Shown here piece after piece: positions 8,955-16,961 of a stretch of 64,000 nt of DNA. Position 1 is the first letter of the stretch, and each line of letters begins with the position of its first letter. The position numbers were made by a program, and so were the translations under genes. The notes below the pieces were generated by a model. That model was not told where the DNA came from. It saw only the letters and a program-made list of their open reading frames with translations, and made no database searches. Source of the DNA: Streptomyces sp. NBC_01446 (GTDB taxonomy: Bacteria; Actinomycetota; Actinomycetes; Streptomycetales; Streptomycetaceae); NCBI RefSeq assembly GCF_026340095.1, contig NZ_JAPEPO010000001.1, forward strand, positions 7,398,501-7,462,500. Direction: 5' to 3'.

Positions 8955-10898
8955 ATGTCGCACGATCCAGCACAGTCCCCGTCAGGCCCCGCAGGCTCTG
9001 AACGCCCCGCATCGAGTGCCGAGGCGCCGTTCCTCGAGCTCCTCGCCCGGGGCGCGTCCGCCGACGCCTACGAACAGCCCGTGCTGGTCGCCCGCGCCGA
9101 GGGCGAACCACCGGGGCGGATCGACGCCCTCGAACACGCCAAGGGGCTCGCCCTGCGCGTCCGTGCCGACCTCGAAGGCAGGCGCCGCCGCGAGGCGGAG
9201 CTGTCCGCGCTCTTCGAGACCGCGCACGATCTCGCGGGCCTGCGCGACCTGGGCGCCGTCCTCCAGGCCATCGTGCAGCGCGCCCGCTCCCTCCTCGGCA
9301 CGGACGTCGCCTATCTGACGCTGAACGACCCGGCCAGGGGCGACACCTACATGCGCGTCACCGAGGGCTCCGTCGCCGCGCGCTTCCAGCAGCTCAGGCT
9401 CGGCATGGGCGAGGGGCTCGGCGGACTCGTCGCCCAGACCGCCCGGCCCTACGTCACCGCGGACTACGCCCAGGACGTCCGTTTCAAGCACACGCGCACC
9501 ATCGACACGGGTGTCCATGACGAGGGTCTCGTCGCGATCCTGGGCGTGCCACTGATGCTCGGCCCCCATGTCATCGGCGTGCTGTTCGCCGCGGACCGGC
9601 GTGCCCGGGTCTTCGAGCGGGAGCAGATCGCGCTGCTCGGCTCGTTCGCGGCGCTCGCCGCGGCCGCCATCGACACCGCGAACCTGCTCTCCGAGACCCG
9701 GGAGGCGCTCGGCGAGCTGGAGCACGCCAACGAGATCATCCGGGACCGTGGCGACGTCATCGAGCGCGCGTCCGACGTCCACGACCGCCTCGCCGAACTC
9801 GTCCTGCGGGGCGGCGGCGTCCACGACGTGGCGGCCGCCGTGTCCCAAGTCCTCGACGGGACGGTGGAGTTCGCCGACGCGGTCACCGCCCCCGACAAAC
9901 CCCTCGACGCTTCGCGTGCCGACGGGCACGCGGTGCGGGACGGGGACGACTGGGTCGCCGCCGTCGCGGCGGGCGGCGAGCTCCTCGGCGCGCTCGTGCT
10001 GCGCGGCCACCCGGGGCTCGACCCCGTCGACCAGCGCACCCTGGAGCGCGCCGCCATGGTCACCTCGCTCCTGTTGCTCGCCCGGCGCTCCGCCTCCGAG
10101 GCCGAACAGCGCGTGCGGGGAGAGCTGTTGGACGATCTGCTCGACGCGCGGGACCGGGACCCGCGACTGCTGCGGGAGCGCGCCGCGCGGCTGCACGCCG
10201 ACCTGGACGCCACGCATGTGGTCCTGGCCGCGCGCCTGGAGACCCAGGGCGCCGACGCCGAACATGAGGCCGCCGCACGGCGCCGCCTGTGGTCCGCCGC
10301 GTCCCACCTCGCCGCCACTCGGCACGGGCTCGCCGCCGCGCGCGACGGGGGAACGGTCCTGCTGCTTCCCCTGAGCGCCTCGGACCGGGCCTCCGACCTC
10401 GCCCGCCGCACCGCCAAGCACCTGTCCTCCGCGGTCCACGAGCAGGTGACGGTCGGCGCGTCGGCCCCCGTGGAGGACCTGGCCGACCGCACCGACACCG
10501 TCGCCGCGGCCTACGCGGAGGGGCAGCGCTGCCTGGACGCCCTGCGCCTGCTCGGCAGAGTGGGGGAGGGCGCGGCCGCGGAGGACTTCGGCTTCCTCGG
10601 TCTGCTCCTCGCGGAGAGCCGGGACATCTCCGGGTTCGTCGAACGCACCATGGGAGAGGTCGTGACGTACGACCGGCGCAGGGGGACCGACCTCGTGCGC
10701 ACGCTCGACGCGTACTTCGCCTCGGGCATGAGCCCGGCCCGCACCAAGGACGCGCTGCACGTGCACGTGAACACGGTGGCGCAACGCCTGGAGCGAATAG
10801 GGCGCCTGCTCGGCCCGGACTGGCAGTCGCCCGCGCGTGCCCTGGAGATCCAACTCGCGCTGCGGCTGCACCGGTTGGCCGGGACGATATCGGGCTGA
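8955..10898 (+). CDS. PucR-family transcriptional regulator with GAF domain
   Basis: The protein is 647 residues. A GAF domain spans about residues 95-235 (FETAHDLAGLRDLGAVLQAI ... GMGEGLGGLVAQTARPYVTADY ... ILGVPLMLGPHVIGVLFAADR), then a coiled-coil-like linker, a central sensory/GGDEF-like region (~340-550), and a PucR C-terminal helix-turn-helix at ~585-640 (LVRTLDAYFASG, then HVHVNTVAQRLERI). Such regulators sense a metabolite and control catabolic genes. ATG at 8955 was preferred over upstream in-frame codons. It follows the 3-hydroxybutyrate dehydrogenase and faces a convergent MHS transporter, suggesting control of ketone-body or short acid use; this is inferred from position only. Confidence 0.88.
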   Translation: MSHDPAQSPSGPAGSERPASSAEAPFLELLARGASADAYEQPVLVARAEGEPPGRIDALEHAKGLALRVRADLEGRRRREAELSALFETAHDLAGLRDLGAVLQAIVQRARSLLGTDVAYLTLNDPARGDTYMRVTEGSVAARFQQLRLGMGEGLGGLVAQTARPYVTADYAQDVRFKHTRTIDTGVHDEGLVAILGVPLMLGPHVIGVLFAADRRARVFEREQIALLGSFAALAAAAIDTANLLSETREALGELEHANEIIRDRGDVIERASDVHDRLAELVLRGGGVHDVAAAVSQVLDGTVEFADAVTAPDKPLDASRADGHAVRDGDDWVAAVAAGGELLGALVLRGHPGLDPVDQRTLERAAMVTSLLLLARRSASEAEQRVRGELLDDLLDARDRDPRLLRERAARLHADLDATHVVLAARLETQGADAEHEAAARRRLWSAASHLAATRHGLAAARDGGTVLLLPLSASDRASDLARRTAKHLSSAVHEQVTVGASAPVEDLADRTDTVAAAYAEGQRCLDALRLLGRVGEGAAAEDFGFLGLLLAESRDISGFVERTMGEVVTYDRRRGTDLVRTLDAYFASGMSPARTKDALHVHVNTVAQRLERIGRLLGPDWQSPARALEIQLALRLHRLAGTISG

Positions 10899-10944
10899 CG
10901 GGCGGGTCGCGGGTCGCGGTGCTCAGTGTGTCGTGTGACGGCAA

Positions 10945-10975
10945 GGCCCCCGCACGCGGGGTGCGTACGGGGGCC
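10945..10975. terminator. Bidirectional hairpin terminator
   Basis: GGCCCCCG-C-ACGC and GCGT-A-CGGGGGCC form a 12-bp stem with one internal mismatch and a 5-nt loop. It lies between the convergent PucR and MHS transporter genes and can serve both. Confidence 0.7.
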
Positions 10976-10993
10976 GGGGGAGCGGTGGCCGGG

Positions 10994-12385
10994 TCAGGCG
11001 GTGTGGGCGTCCGCCGTTCGGGCCGCGGCCGACTTCTCGCCGGCGGCGTCGTCCTCGTCGATCTGGGCCAGGTCGCGATGCCTGGTCTCTTTCGCGACGC
11101 CCACCGCGATCAGCGTCAGGACGGCGGCGGCGATCACGTACAGAGCGATCGGGGTGGAGTTGCCGTAGTCCACGAAGAGCGCAGTGGCGATGAGCGGCGC
11201 GGGCGCTCCGGCGGCGACCGAGGCGAACTGCGCGCCGATCGAGGCGCCCGAGTAGCGCATCCGCGTCGCGAACATCTCGGAGAAGAAGGCCGCCTGCGGT
11301 GCGTACATCGCCCCGTGCAGGACGAGGCCCACGGTCACGGCGAGGATCAGGTTCCCGAAGCCCCCGGTGTCGATGAGCGAGAAGAACGGGAACATCCACA
11401 GGCCCACGCCCGCGGCCCCGAGCAGATAGACGGGCCTGCGTCCGACCCGGTCGGAGAGCGCGCCCCAGGCCGGGATGACCGCGAAGTGTACGGCGGAGGC
11501 GATGAGTACGGCGTTCAGCGCGGTCTGCTTGGAGACACCGGCCGACGTGGTGGCGTACACGAGGATGAAGGCGGTGATGACGTAGTAGCTGATGTTCTCG
11601 GCCATGCGGGCGCCGATGGCGACGAGGACGTCGCGCCAGTGGTGGCGCAGCACGTCGACGAGCGGCGTCTTCTCGCTCGCGTCGCCCGATGCGGCCTTGC
11701 GTGCCTCGGCCCGGGCCAGCGCCTCCTTGAAGACAGGTGACTCATCGACGGACAGACGTATCCACAGTCCGACCATGACGAGGACGCCGGACAGCAGGAA
11801 CGGGATGCGCCAGCCCCACGCGGTGAAGGCGGAGTCGGAGATGAGCGCGGTCAGCAAGGAGAGCACGCCGGTGGCGAGCAGTTGTCCCGCGGGCGCTCCG
11901 GTCTGTGGCCAGGAGGCCCAGAAACCGCGCCGCTTGGCGTCCCCGTGCTCGGAGACGAGGAGCACGGCGCCGCCCCACTCGCCGCCGAGCGCGAAGCCCT
12001 GGATCAGGCGCAGGACGGTGAGCAGTACGGGAGCGGCCACGCCGACCGTGGCGTACGTCGGCAGGAGGCCGATCGCGAACGTCGCCGAGCCCATCATGAG
12101 CAGGCTCAGGACCAGCAGCTTCTTGCGGCCGATCCGGTCGCCGTAGTGCCCGAAGACGAGCGCGCCGAGCGGCCGCGCCGCGAATCCGACAGCGTACGTC
12201 AGGAACGAGAGGAGCGTGCCGACGAGCGGGTCGGTGTTGGGGAAGAAGAGCTTGTTGAAGACCAGTGCGGCGGCGGAACCGTAGAGGAAGAAGTCGTACC
12301 ACTCGATCGTGGTGCCGATGAGGCTCGCGGCGACGATCCGCCGGAGGCTCGCGGGCGGTGGGGGAGCGGTTGCTGCGGAGGCCAT
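10994..12385 (-). CDS. MHS-type major facilitator transporter
   Basis: The protein is 463 residues with 12 predicted membrane segments. The start of TM1 (LIGTTIEWYDFFLYGSAAAL) and GHYGDRIGRKKLLV are hallmark sequences of the metabolite:H+ symporter group of the MFS; RLIQGFALGGEWGGAVLL and the second-half repeat SDRVGRRPVYLLG are also present. These carry organic acids, betaine or dicarboxylates into the cell. ATG at 12385 (MASAATAP) is the start; the longer frame adds a non-conserved leader. Facing bdhA and the PucR regulator across a shared terminator, it may import the substrate of that pathway, but the substrate is not evident from sequence. Confidence 0.9.
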   Translation of the reverse strand: MASAATAPPPPASLRRIVAASLIGTTIEWYDFFLYGSAAALVFNKLFFPNTDPLVGTLLSFLTYAVGFAARPLGALVFGHYGDRIGRKKLLVLSLLMMGSATFAIGLLPTYATVGVAAPVLLTVLRLIQGFALGGEWGGAVLLVSEHGDAKRRGFWASWPQTGAPAGQLLATGVLSLLTALISDSAFTAWGWRIPFLLSGVLVMVGLWIRLSVDESPVFKEALARAEARKAASGDASEKTPLVDVLRHHWRDVLVAIGARMAENISYYVITAFILVYATTSAGVSKQTALNAVLIASAVHFAVIPAWGALSDRVGRRPVYLLGAAGVGLWMFPFFSLIDTGGFGNLILAVTVGLVLHGAMYAPQAAFFSEMFATRMRYSGASIGAQFASVAAGAPAPLIATALFVDYGNSTPIALYVIAAAVLTLIAVGVAKETRHRDLAQIDEDDAAGEKSAAARTADAHTA

Positions 12386-13099
12386 GTGGACCACTTCCAG
12401 GCGTTGGGCGGGGACGGGTACGTGTCGGCACAAGGTAGAAAGACGCAGGTCAACGGCACATGTGGTGGGGCACCATAGTTTTGGGCGGTGCTATGCGGGG
12501 AGCCACCATGAGGAGACGGTGAGCAGCGTCAAGTTCCGTGCGCGTCGGCGTGTCGCGACAGCGCGACGCCCATGAGCCTCCCCAGTCGCTGGGCCAGGTG
12601 GATCAGACTGATCGTCAGTGACGAGGGCGTAGGGGTCGGACACGTCGTCAGGGATGACGACCGGCGCATCAGACCCGTCGTCAGGGATCAGGGCGGGCGC
12701 GGGTCGGACGCCTCGTCAGCGAAGAGGACTGCCGGATCGGACTGGGCGTCAGCGATGAGGACGCGGGGATCGGACCCGTCGTCAGCGATCGGGGTGCGTC
12801 AAGCCGCTGGTCCGGATGGGTCGGGTGCGCGCAGTCGTGTCGGGGCCGATCGGGTTGTCCTCAAATCGGTCTGCGAGCGGGAAGTCAGGGAACCTCTGTG
12901 GCGAAATGCCTGGTCAGGATCTGTGACTTGCCCCAGAGTCGAGCCATTGGAGGCCGATTGGGTGACGTCGCGGCCATCGATCCCGCGCGTGGCTCGAGTG
13001 GTGCGCGGGCTGCCTTTGACTGACGGTGATCAGGTCGGGGCCGAGTAATTCGAGCTGACAAAGCGTCAGTGGCTCGGCCGTGGCGGAAGGACTTCGACG
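12386..13099. other. Long intergenic region with repeat array
   Basis: About 710 bp separate the MHS transporter from the secreted repeat protein. Apart from the 33-bp tandem array at 12601-12800 I see no gene that convinces me. An in-frame stretch on the plus strand (12572-13048) has no ribosome-binding site, no family resemblance and Arg/Ser/Val-rich composition typical of non-coding Streptomyces DNA. The region must carry the promoters of both flanking genes. Confidence 0.6.
12601..12800. repeat. Six imperfect 33-bp tandem repeats
   Basis: Units begin at 12601, 12634, 12667, 12702, 12735 and 12768, that is steps of 33, 33, 35, 33 and 33 bp. Each unit starts with a variant of GATCGGACCCGTCGTCAGCGAT and continues with a more variable G/C-rich half. 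The conserved cores are (G/A)TC(G/A)GAC at the start and GTCAG(G/C)GA about 12 bp in. The single 35-bp step would break any reading frame across the array, which argues against a coding repeat. Confidence 0.8.
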
Positions 13100-14110
13100 A
13101 TGCGTACTGCCCGCATGCTTCTCGCTACCGCGACGGCTACGGCCGCACTCGCCATCGCTGCTCCTGGTGCGTTCGCCGCCGCCGCAGGCGACTGGGACAA
13201 CGACGGCTCTTCCTACAGCTCGGAGCACGACAAGGACAGCAACCGCAAGGACGAGCACGGCTCCGGCAAGGACGACCGTGGCGGCTACGGCAAGGACGAG
13301 CACGGCTCCGGCAAGGACGACCGCGGTGGCAAGGAGCGCGGCGACGACCACGGCAAGCCGCGTGGTGGCATGCACACCGGTGGTGGCGCCCTCACCGTGG
13401 TGAAGGGGGACGACGGGGACGACGACTGGAGCCAGGACGAGAACAAGAAGGGTGACTCGGACGAGCACGGCGACCGCGGCGACAAGAAGCGCGGTGACGA
13501 CCACGGCAAGCAGGACGGCGGCTACGGCAAGGACGACCGCGGCGGCTACGGCGACGACCACGGCAAGCCGCGTGGTGGCATGCACACCGGTGGTGGCGCC
13601 CTCTCCATGGTGAAGGGGGACGATGGGGACGACGACTGGAGCCAGGACGAGAACAAGAAGGGTGACTCGGACGAGCACGGCTCCGGCAAGGACGAGCACG
13701 GTTCCGGCAAGGACGAGCACGGCTCCGGCAAGGACGACCGCGGCGGCTACGGCAAGGAGCGCGACGACCACGGCAAGCCGCGTGGTGGCATGCACACCGG
13801 TGGTGGCGCCCTCACCCTGGTGAACGACGACGACTGGACCAAGGACAAGGAGAAGTACGACCCGGAGAGCTACAAGAAGGACGGCGACGACTCCGGCAAG
13901 GGCTCATGGGGCTCCGACTCCGGCAAGGACGACCGCGGCGGCTACGGCAAGGAGCGCGACGACCACGGCAAGCCGCGTGGTGGCATGCACACCGGTGGTG
14001 GCGGGCTCGCCACCACGCCGGGTGTCACCGCAGGCGGCATCGCGATTCTCGGGGTCGCCGCGGCCGGCGCGTTCGCGATGCGCCGTAAGCGCGCATCCGA
14101 CGCGTCCTGA
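13100..14110 (+). CDS. Secreted repeat protein with C-terminal membrane anchor
   Basis: The protein is 336 residues. A signal peptide (1-26, cleavage after AFA) leads into a very hydrophilic Asp/Lys/Gly/His-rich body. The core DDHGKPRGGMHTGGGAL recurs at residues 82-98, 152-168 and 222-238, exactly 70 apart, and a fourth copy ending GGGGL lies at 287-303. That last copy is followed directly by a hydrophobic segment (~309-327, VTAGGIAILGVAAAGAFAM) and RRKR, the layout of a sortase sorting signal without LPXTG. Shorter units (KDEHGSG, KDDRGGYG) fill the spaces. The next gene is a class F sortase. A surface protein processed by that sortase is an inference; no enzyme fold is recognised. Confidence 0.85.
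   Translation: MRTARMLLATATATAALAIAAPGAFAAAAGDWDNDGSSYSSEHDKDSNRKDEHGSGKDDRGGYGKDEHGSGKDDRGGKERGDDHGKPRGGMHTGGGALTVVKGDDGDDDWSQDENKKGDSDEHGDRGDKKRGDDHGKQDGGYGKDDRGGYGDDHGKPRGGMHTGGGALSMVKGDDGDDDWSQDENKKGDSDEHGSGKDEHGSGKDEHGSGKDDRGGYGKERDDHGKPRGGMHTGGGALTLVNDDDWTKDKEKYDPESYKKDGDDSGKGSWGSDSGKDDRGGYGKERDDHGKPRGGMHTGGGGLATTPGVTAGGIAILGVAAAGAFAMRRKRASDAS
13343..14008 (+). repeat. Four in-gene copies of a 51-bp repeat core
   Basis: The near-identical DNA coding for DDHGKPRGGMHTGGG(A/G)L occurs at 13343-13393, 13553-13603, 13763-13813 and 13958-14008. The first three are spaced 210 bp apart, so the gene grew by duplication of a 210-bp unit; the last interval is 195 bp. Sub-repeats of 21-24 bp coding KDEHGSG or KDDRGGYG lie in between. 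Confidence 0.9.
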
Positions 14111-14128
14111 CCGGTGCCCGTCATAGCA

Positions 14129-14166
14129 GCCGGGGCCGCCGCGTTAACACGTCGCGGCGGCCCGGC
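14129..14166 (+). terminator. Hairpin after the repeat-protein gene
   Basis: GCCGGG-G-CCGCCGCG pairs with CGCGGCGG-CCCGGC (one bulged G, 9-nt loop), 19 bp past the stop codon. It would separate the repeat-protein transcript from the sortase gene, or attenuate read-through. Confidence 0.7.
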
Positions 14167-14313
14167 TGCCTTCGTTTTTGCGTAGTTCCCTCTTGAAGCT
14201 CCCGACCTGGCTGCGCGGTCCCGAACCGCGCTTGCGCTGTTATCGGACCCTTTTGCCGATCCCGATCTTCTTGTGCTGTTCCAGATCTGCTCGTTCCAGT
14301 GAGGTGATGCCAG

Positions 14314-15081
14314 ATGGCAGCCCGGTTGCCTTCCCCCAATCAGACCGAGTCCGTGCCGCCCGGGCGCCGATCCCGCATCGGCGCGTGGATCGTGTGGTCC
14401 GTCGGAATCGTCGTCCTGGCGGTGAGTCTGTTCGGCGGTAATGACACGACGTCAGACACATCCGATTCCTCCGGTGCGTCGGGGCCCGCGGTGGCGTACG
14501 CGCCGTCCTCGGACGCCGTGCCGCCCGCGCCGTCGGAGCCGCCCGAGCCGCCCGCCGCGCCCGTGCCGCCCGCGGCGCCCGAGGAGCCCGTGCCGTCCGC
14601 GGCGTCCGTGGCGCCCGTCGGAAAGCATCTGCCGCCGGCCAGGCCCACGCGGCTGCTCATCCCGAAGATCGGCGTGAACGCCCCCTTCACCGCGCTCGCC
14701 ATCGGCCCCACGGGCCAGCTGCAGCCCCCGCCCGCCGCCGACACGAACCTGGTCGGCTGGATGGCCGACGGCGTGACCCCGGGCGAGACCGGTACCTCGA
14801 TCATCGCCGGGCATGTCGACACGAAGACGTCCGCCGCGGTGTTCGCCGGCCTCAGGAATCTGAAGCCGGGGGACACCTTCACCGTCCAGAGGGACGACTC
14901 GCGCACGGCCTCCTTCGTGGTCGACAGCGTCGAGACGTTCGCGAAGAACAACTTCCCCAACGAGCGTGTCTACGGGGACACGCCTCAGGCTCAGGTCCGG
15001 CTGATCACCTGCACCGGGGTGTACGACCACGTCAAGAAGGACTACATCGACAACCTGGTCGTCTTCGCCCATCTCGTCTGA
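14314..15081 (+). CDS. Class F sortase
   Basis: The protein is 255 residues. One N-terminal membrane segment (~23-41) is followed by an Asp/Ser and Pro/Glu/Ala-rich extracellular stalk (~43-110) and a sortase domain (~111-255). The catalytic His167 lies in IIAGHVDT and Cys233 in LITCTG. No arginine occurs in the ten residues after the cysteine; Lys241-Lys242 stand where an Arg is expected. Class F sortases are extracytoplasmic transpeptidases of Actinobacteria whose substrates are mostly unknown. ATG at 14314 has GAGGTG eight bases upstream. The preceding gene codes for a secreted protein with a sorting-signal-like C-terminus, the best candidate substrate. Confidence 0.9.
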   Translation: MAARLPSPNQTESVPPGRRSRIGAWIVWSVGIVVLAVSLFGGNDTTSDTSDSSGASGPAVAYAPSSDAVPPAPSEPPEPPAAPVPPAAPEEPVPSAASVAPVGKHLPPARPTRLLIPKIGVNAPFTALAIGPTGQLQPPPAADTNLVGWMADGVTPGETGTSIIAGHVDTKTSAAVFAGLRNLKPGDTFTVQRDDSRTASFVVDSVETFAKNNFPNERVYGDTPQAQVRLITCTGVYDHVKKDYIDNLVVFAHLV

Positions 15082-15096
15082 GGTCGGCGGGAGTTG

Positions 15097-16779
15097 TCAG
15101 TCCAGGTCCAGGACTCCCATGAGGGCGTCCCGCAGTTCCTTCCCGGGATCCGCCGCCGGCCCTTCGGACCGCCACGCGACGAACCCGTCGGGGCGGACGA
15201 GGACCGCACCCCCCGGGGCGACACCGTGGGTCTCCGCCCAGTCCACGTCGCCTACGGGGGACAGCTCCGCGTCGGGCCCATTGCCGATGCGGTACGAGTC
15301 GAGCGGCACGGCCATCCGTTGCGCGATGGCCGTGGCCGCGTGGTGCCACGGGCCGTCGCCGTCCGCCGAACTCAGGAGCACCATCGACCGCTCGTACAGG
15401 TCGAGGGTGGAGACCCGGGTGGCGGCGCGGTTCAGCCACATGTGGGGCGCGCGGCTCCCGGGCTCGCCGGTCAGCCGCATTCCCTCGGGTACGACCGGCG
15501 TCGCCGGGTCGGCACCGAGGACCGCGCCGCGCGGATAGCGGTAGCCCAGCGCCACGTTGAGGATTCCGCCCTTCTTGCCACCGGGGCCGCCTGCTCCCGG
15601 TCCGCCCGGTCCGCCGGCTTCCGGGTTGGGGGTGTATCCCGGGTGGCTGTGCTCGACCGATCGCGTCGAGGCGCGGGCGCTCGTCGCCTCCGCGACCGGC
15701 CGGCGCTCCAGGTCGTAGGACTCCAGCAGACCGGGGCCGGCCCAGCCGCCAAGGACGGCGGCCAGCTTCCAGGCGAGGTTGTGCGCGTCCTGGATACCGG
15801 TGTTGGAGCCGAACGCCCCGGTGGGGGACATCTCGTGGGCAGAGTCGCCGGCGAGGAACACCCGGTGGTCCGAGTACCGTTCGGCGACCCGCTCGGCGGC
15901 GTGCCAGGCGGCCCTGCCGGTGATCTGCACATCGAGGTCCGGAACTCCGGTGGCCCGCCGGATGTGTTCCGTGCAGCGCTCGTCAGTGAACTCCTCGAGC
16001 GTCTCGCCGTTCTCGGGGTGCCAGGGAGCGTGGAACACCCAGTGCTCACGGTTGTCGACCGGCAGCAGGGCGCCGTCGGCCTCTGGGTTCGTGAGGTAGC
16101 ACACGATGAAGCGCCGGTCGCCGACGGCGTCCGCGAGACCGCGCGAGGTGAACGTGATGCTCACGTTGTGGAACAGGTCGCCCGGGCCGCTCTGCCCGAT
16201 GGCGAGCCGCTCGCGGATGGGGCTGCGCGGGCCGTCCGCCGCGACGAGGTAGTCCGCCCGGACGGTGGTGTGCTCGCCCGTGTCGCGGCTCTTGAGCTGC
16301 GCGGTCACACCCTGGGCGTTCTGCTCGAACGACATCAGTTCGGTGTGGAACCGCAGGTCCCCGCCCAGCTCCCGCGCGCTCTCCAGAAGTACGGGTTCGA
16401 GGTCGTTCTGACTGCACAGGCACCAACCGCCAGGGCTGAAGCGGGCGAGCCCGCCACCGGGGTCGATCTCCTTGAACAGCCACTCGCCGGCGTCGCCCAC
16501 CAGGGTCGGCGTCTGCAGGATGCCGTGGTTGTCGGCCAGGACCGACGCGGCGTCCTCGATGCGCTGCTGGATTCCGGCCACCCGGAACAACTCCATCGTG
16601 CGCACGTTGTTGCCGCGCCCGCGGGGATGGATCGACGTGCCCGAGTGGCGCTCCACGAGCATGTGCGGGACGCCGAGACGCCCCAGGAACAGCGAGGTCG
16701 AAAGGCCCACCAGGGAGCCGCCGACGATGAGTACCGGCACGTGCTCGGCACCCTCGGACGCCGCTTCCGATCGGTTCAT
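15097..16779 (-). CDS. whiE-VIII: FAD-dependent polyketide hydroxylase of the spore-pigment locus (WhiE ORFVIII-like)
   Basis: The protein is 560 residues, an aromatic-polyketide monooxygenase of the PheA/TfdB group. FAD-binding VLIVGGSLVGLSTSL (16-30), the DG motif at 182-183 (AADGPRSPIRERL) and the GD motif FLAGDSAHEMSPTGAFGSNT are present; the C-terminal third is the thioredoxin-like domain of this family. It should hydroxylate the pigment polyketide using NAD(P)H and O2. In the known whiE arrangement this gene is divergent from ORFI. Here a TnpB element is inserted directly before the ATG: the present ribosome-binding site AAGGAG (5 nt spacing) belongs to the element end, while the native GGAGG lies beyond the element, so expression may be altered. 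Confidence 0.9.
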   Translation of the reverse strand: MNRSEAASEGAEHVPVLIVGGSLVGLSTSLFLGRLGVPHMLVERHSGTSIHPRGRGNNVRTMELFRVAGIQQRIEDAASVLADNHGILQTPTLVGDAGEWLFKEIDPGGGLARFSPGGWCLCSQNDLEPVLLESARELGGDLRFHTELMSFEQNAQGVTAQLKSRDTGEHTTVRADYLVAADGPRSPIRERLAIGQSGPGDLFHNVSITFTSRGLADAVGDRRFIVCYLTNPEADGALLPVDNREHWVFHAPWHPENGETLEEFTDERCTEHIRRATGVPDLDVQITGRAAWHAAERVAERYSDHRVFLAGDSAHEMSPTGAFGSNTGIQDAHNLAWKLAAVLGGWAGPGLLESYDLERRPVAEATSARASTRSVEHSHPGYTPNPEAGGPGGPGAGGPGGKKGGILNVALGYRYPRGAVLGADPATPVVPEGMRLTGEPGSRAPHMWLNRAATRVSTLDLYERSMVLLSSADGDGPWHHAATAIAQRMAVPLDSYRIGNGPDAELSPVGDVDWAETHGVAPGGAVLVRPDGFVAWRSEGPAADPGKELRDALMGVLDLD

Positions 16780-16961
16780 CGTTTCTCCTTCGTGGATACC
16801 CCCGGCTTTGGCCGGGGGAGGAAGCGAAGCTCCCGCGTGAGCGGGGCAGGGAAAGCAGATTCGCCGCCAGGGCGGATCGGCGTACATCGAAACCGCTGGC
16901 GAGGGGCACCACACAGAGCAATGGGGCTCAACTGTCAGTCCTCCCGGGTAGGTTCCGATGC

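Noticed and set aside
8982..10871. A 629-codon minus-strand frame over the PucR gene
   Set aside because: Arg/Gly/Val-rich translation without motifs; the plus strand encodes clear GAF and PucR domains.
12601..12800. CRISPR-like array
   Set aside because: Repeats are directly adjacent without spacers and differ along their length.
12572..13048. Open frame covering the 33-bp repeats
   Set aside because: No ribosome-binding site or family resemblance, and one 35-bp step breaks the 11-codon period.
13100..14110. Chaplin or classical LPXTG surface protein
   Set aside because: No chaplin domain and no LPXTG/LAXTG; only the general layout of a sorting signal is present.
16800..16914. N-terminal extension of the hydroxylase into the TnpB element
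   Set aside because: The frame stays open upstream of 16779, but those codons are element sequence and AAGGAG precedes the ATG at 16779.
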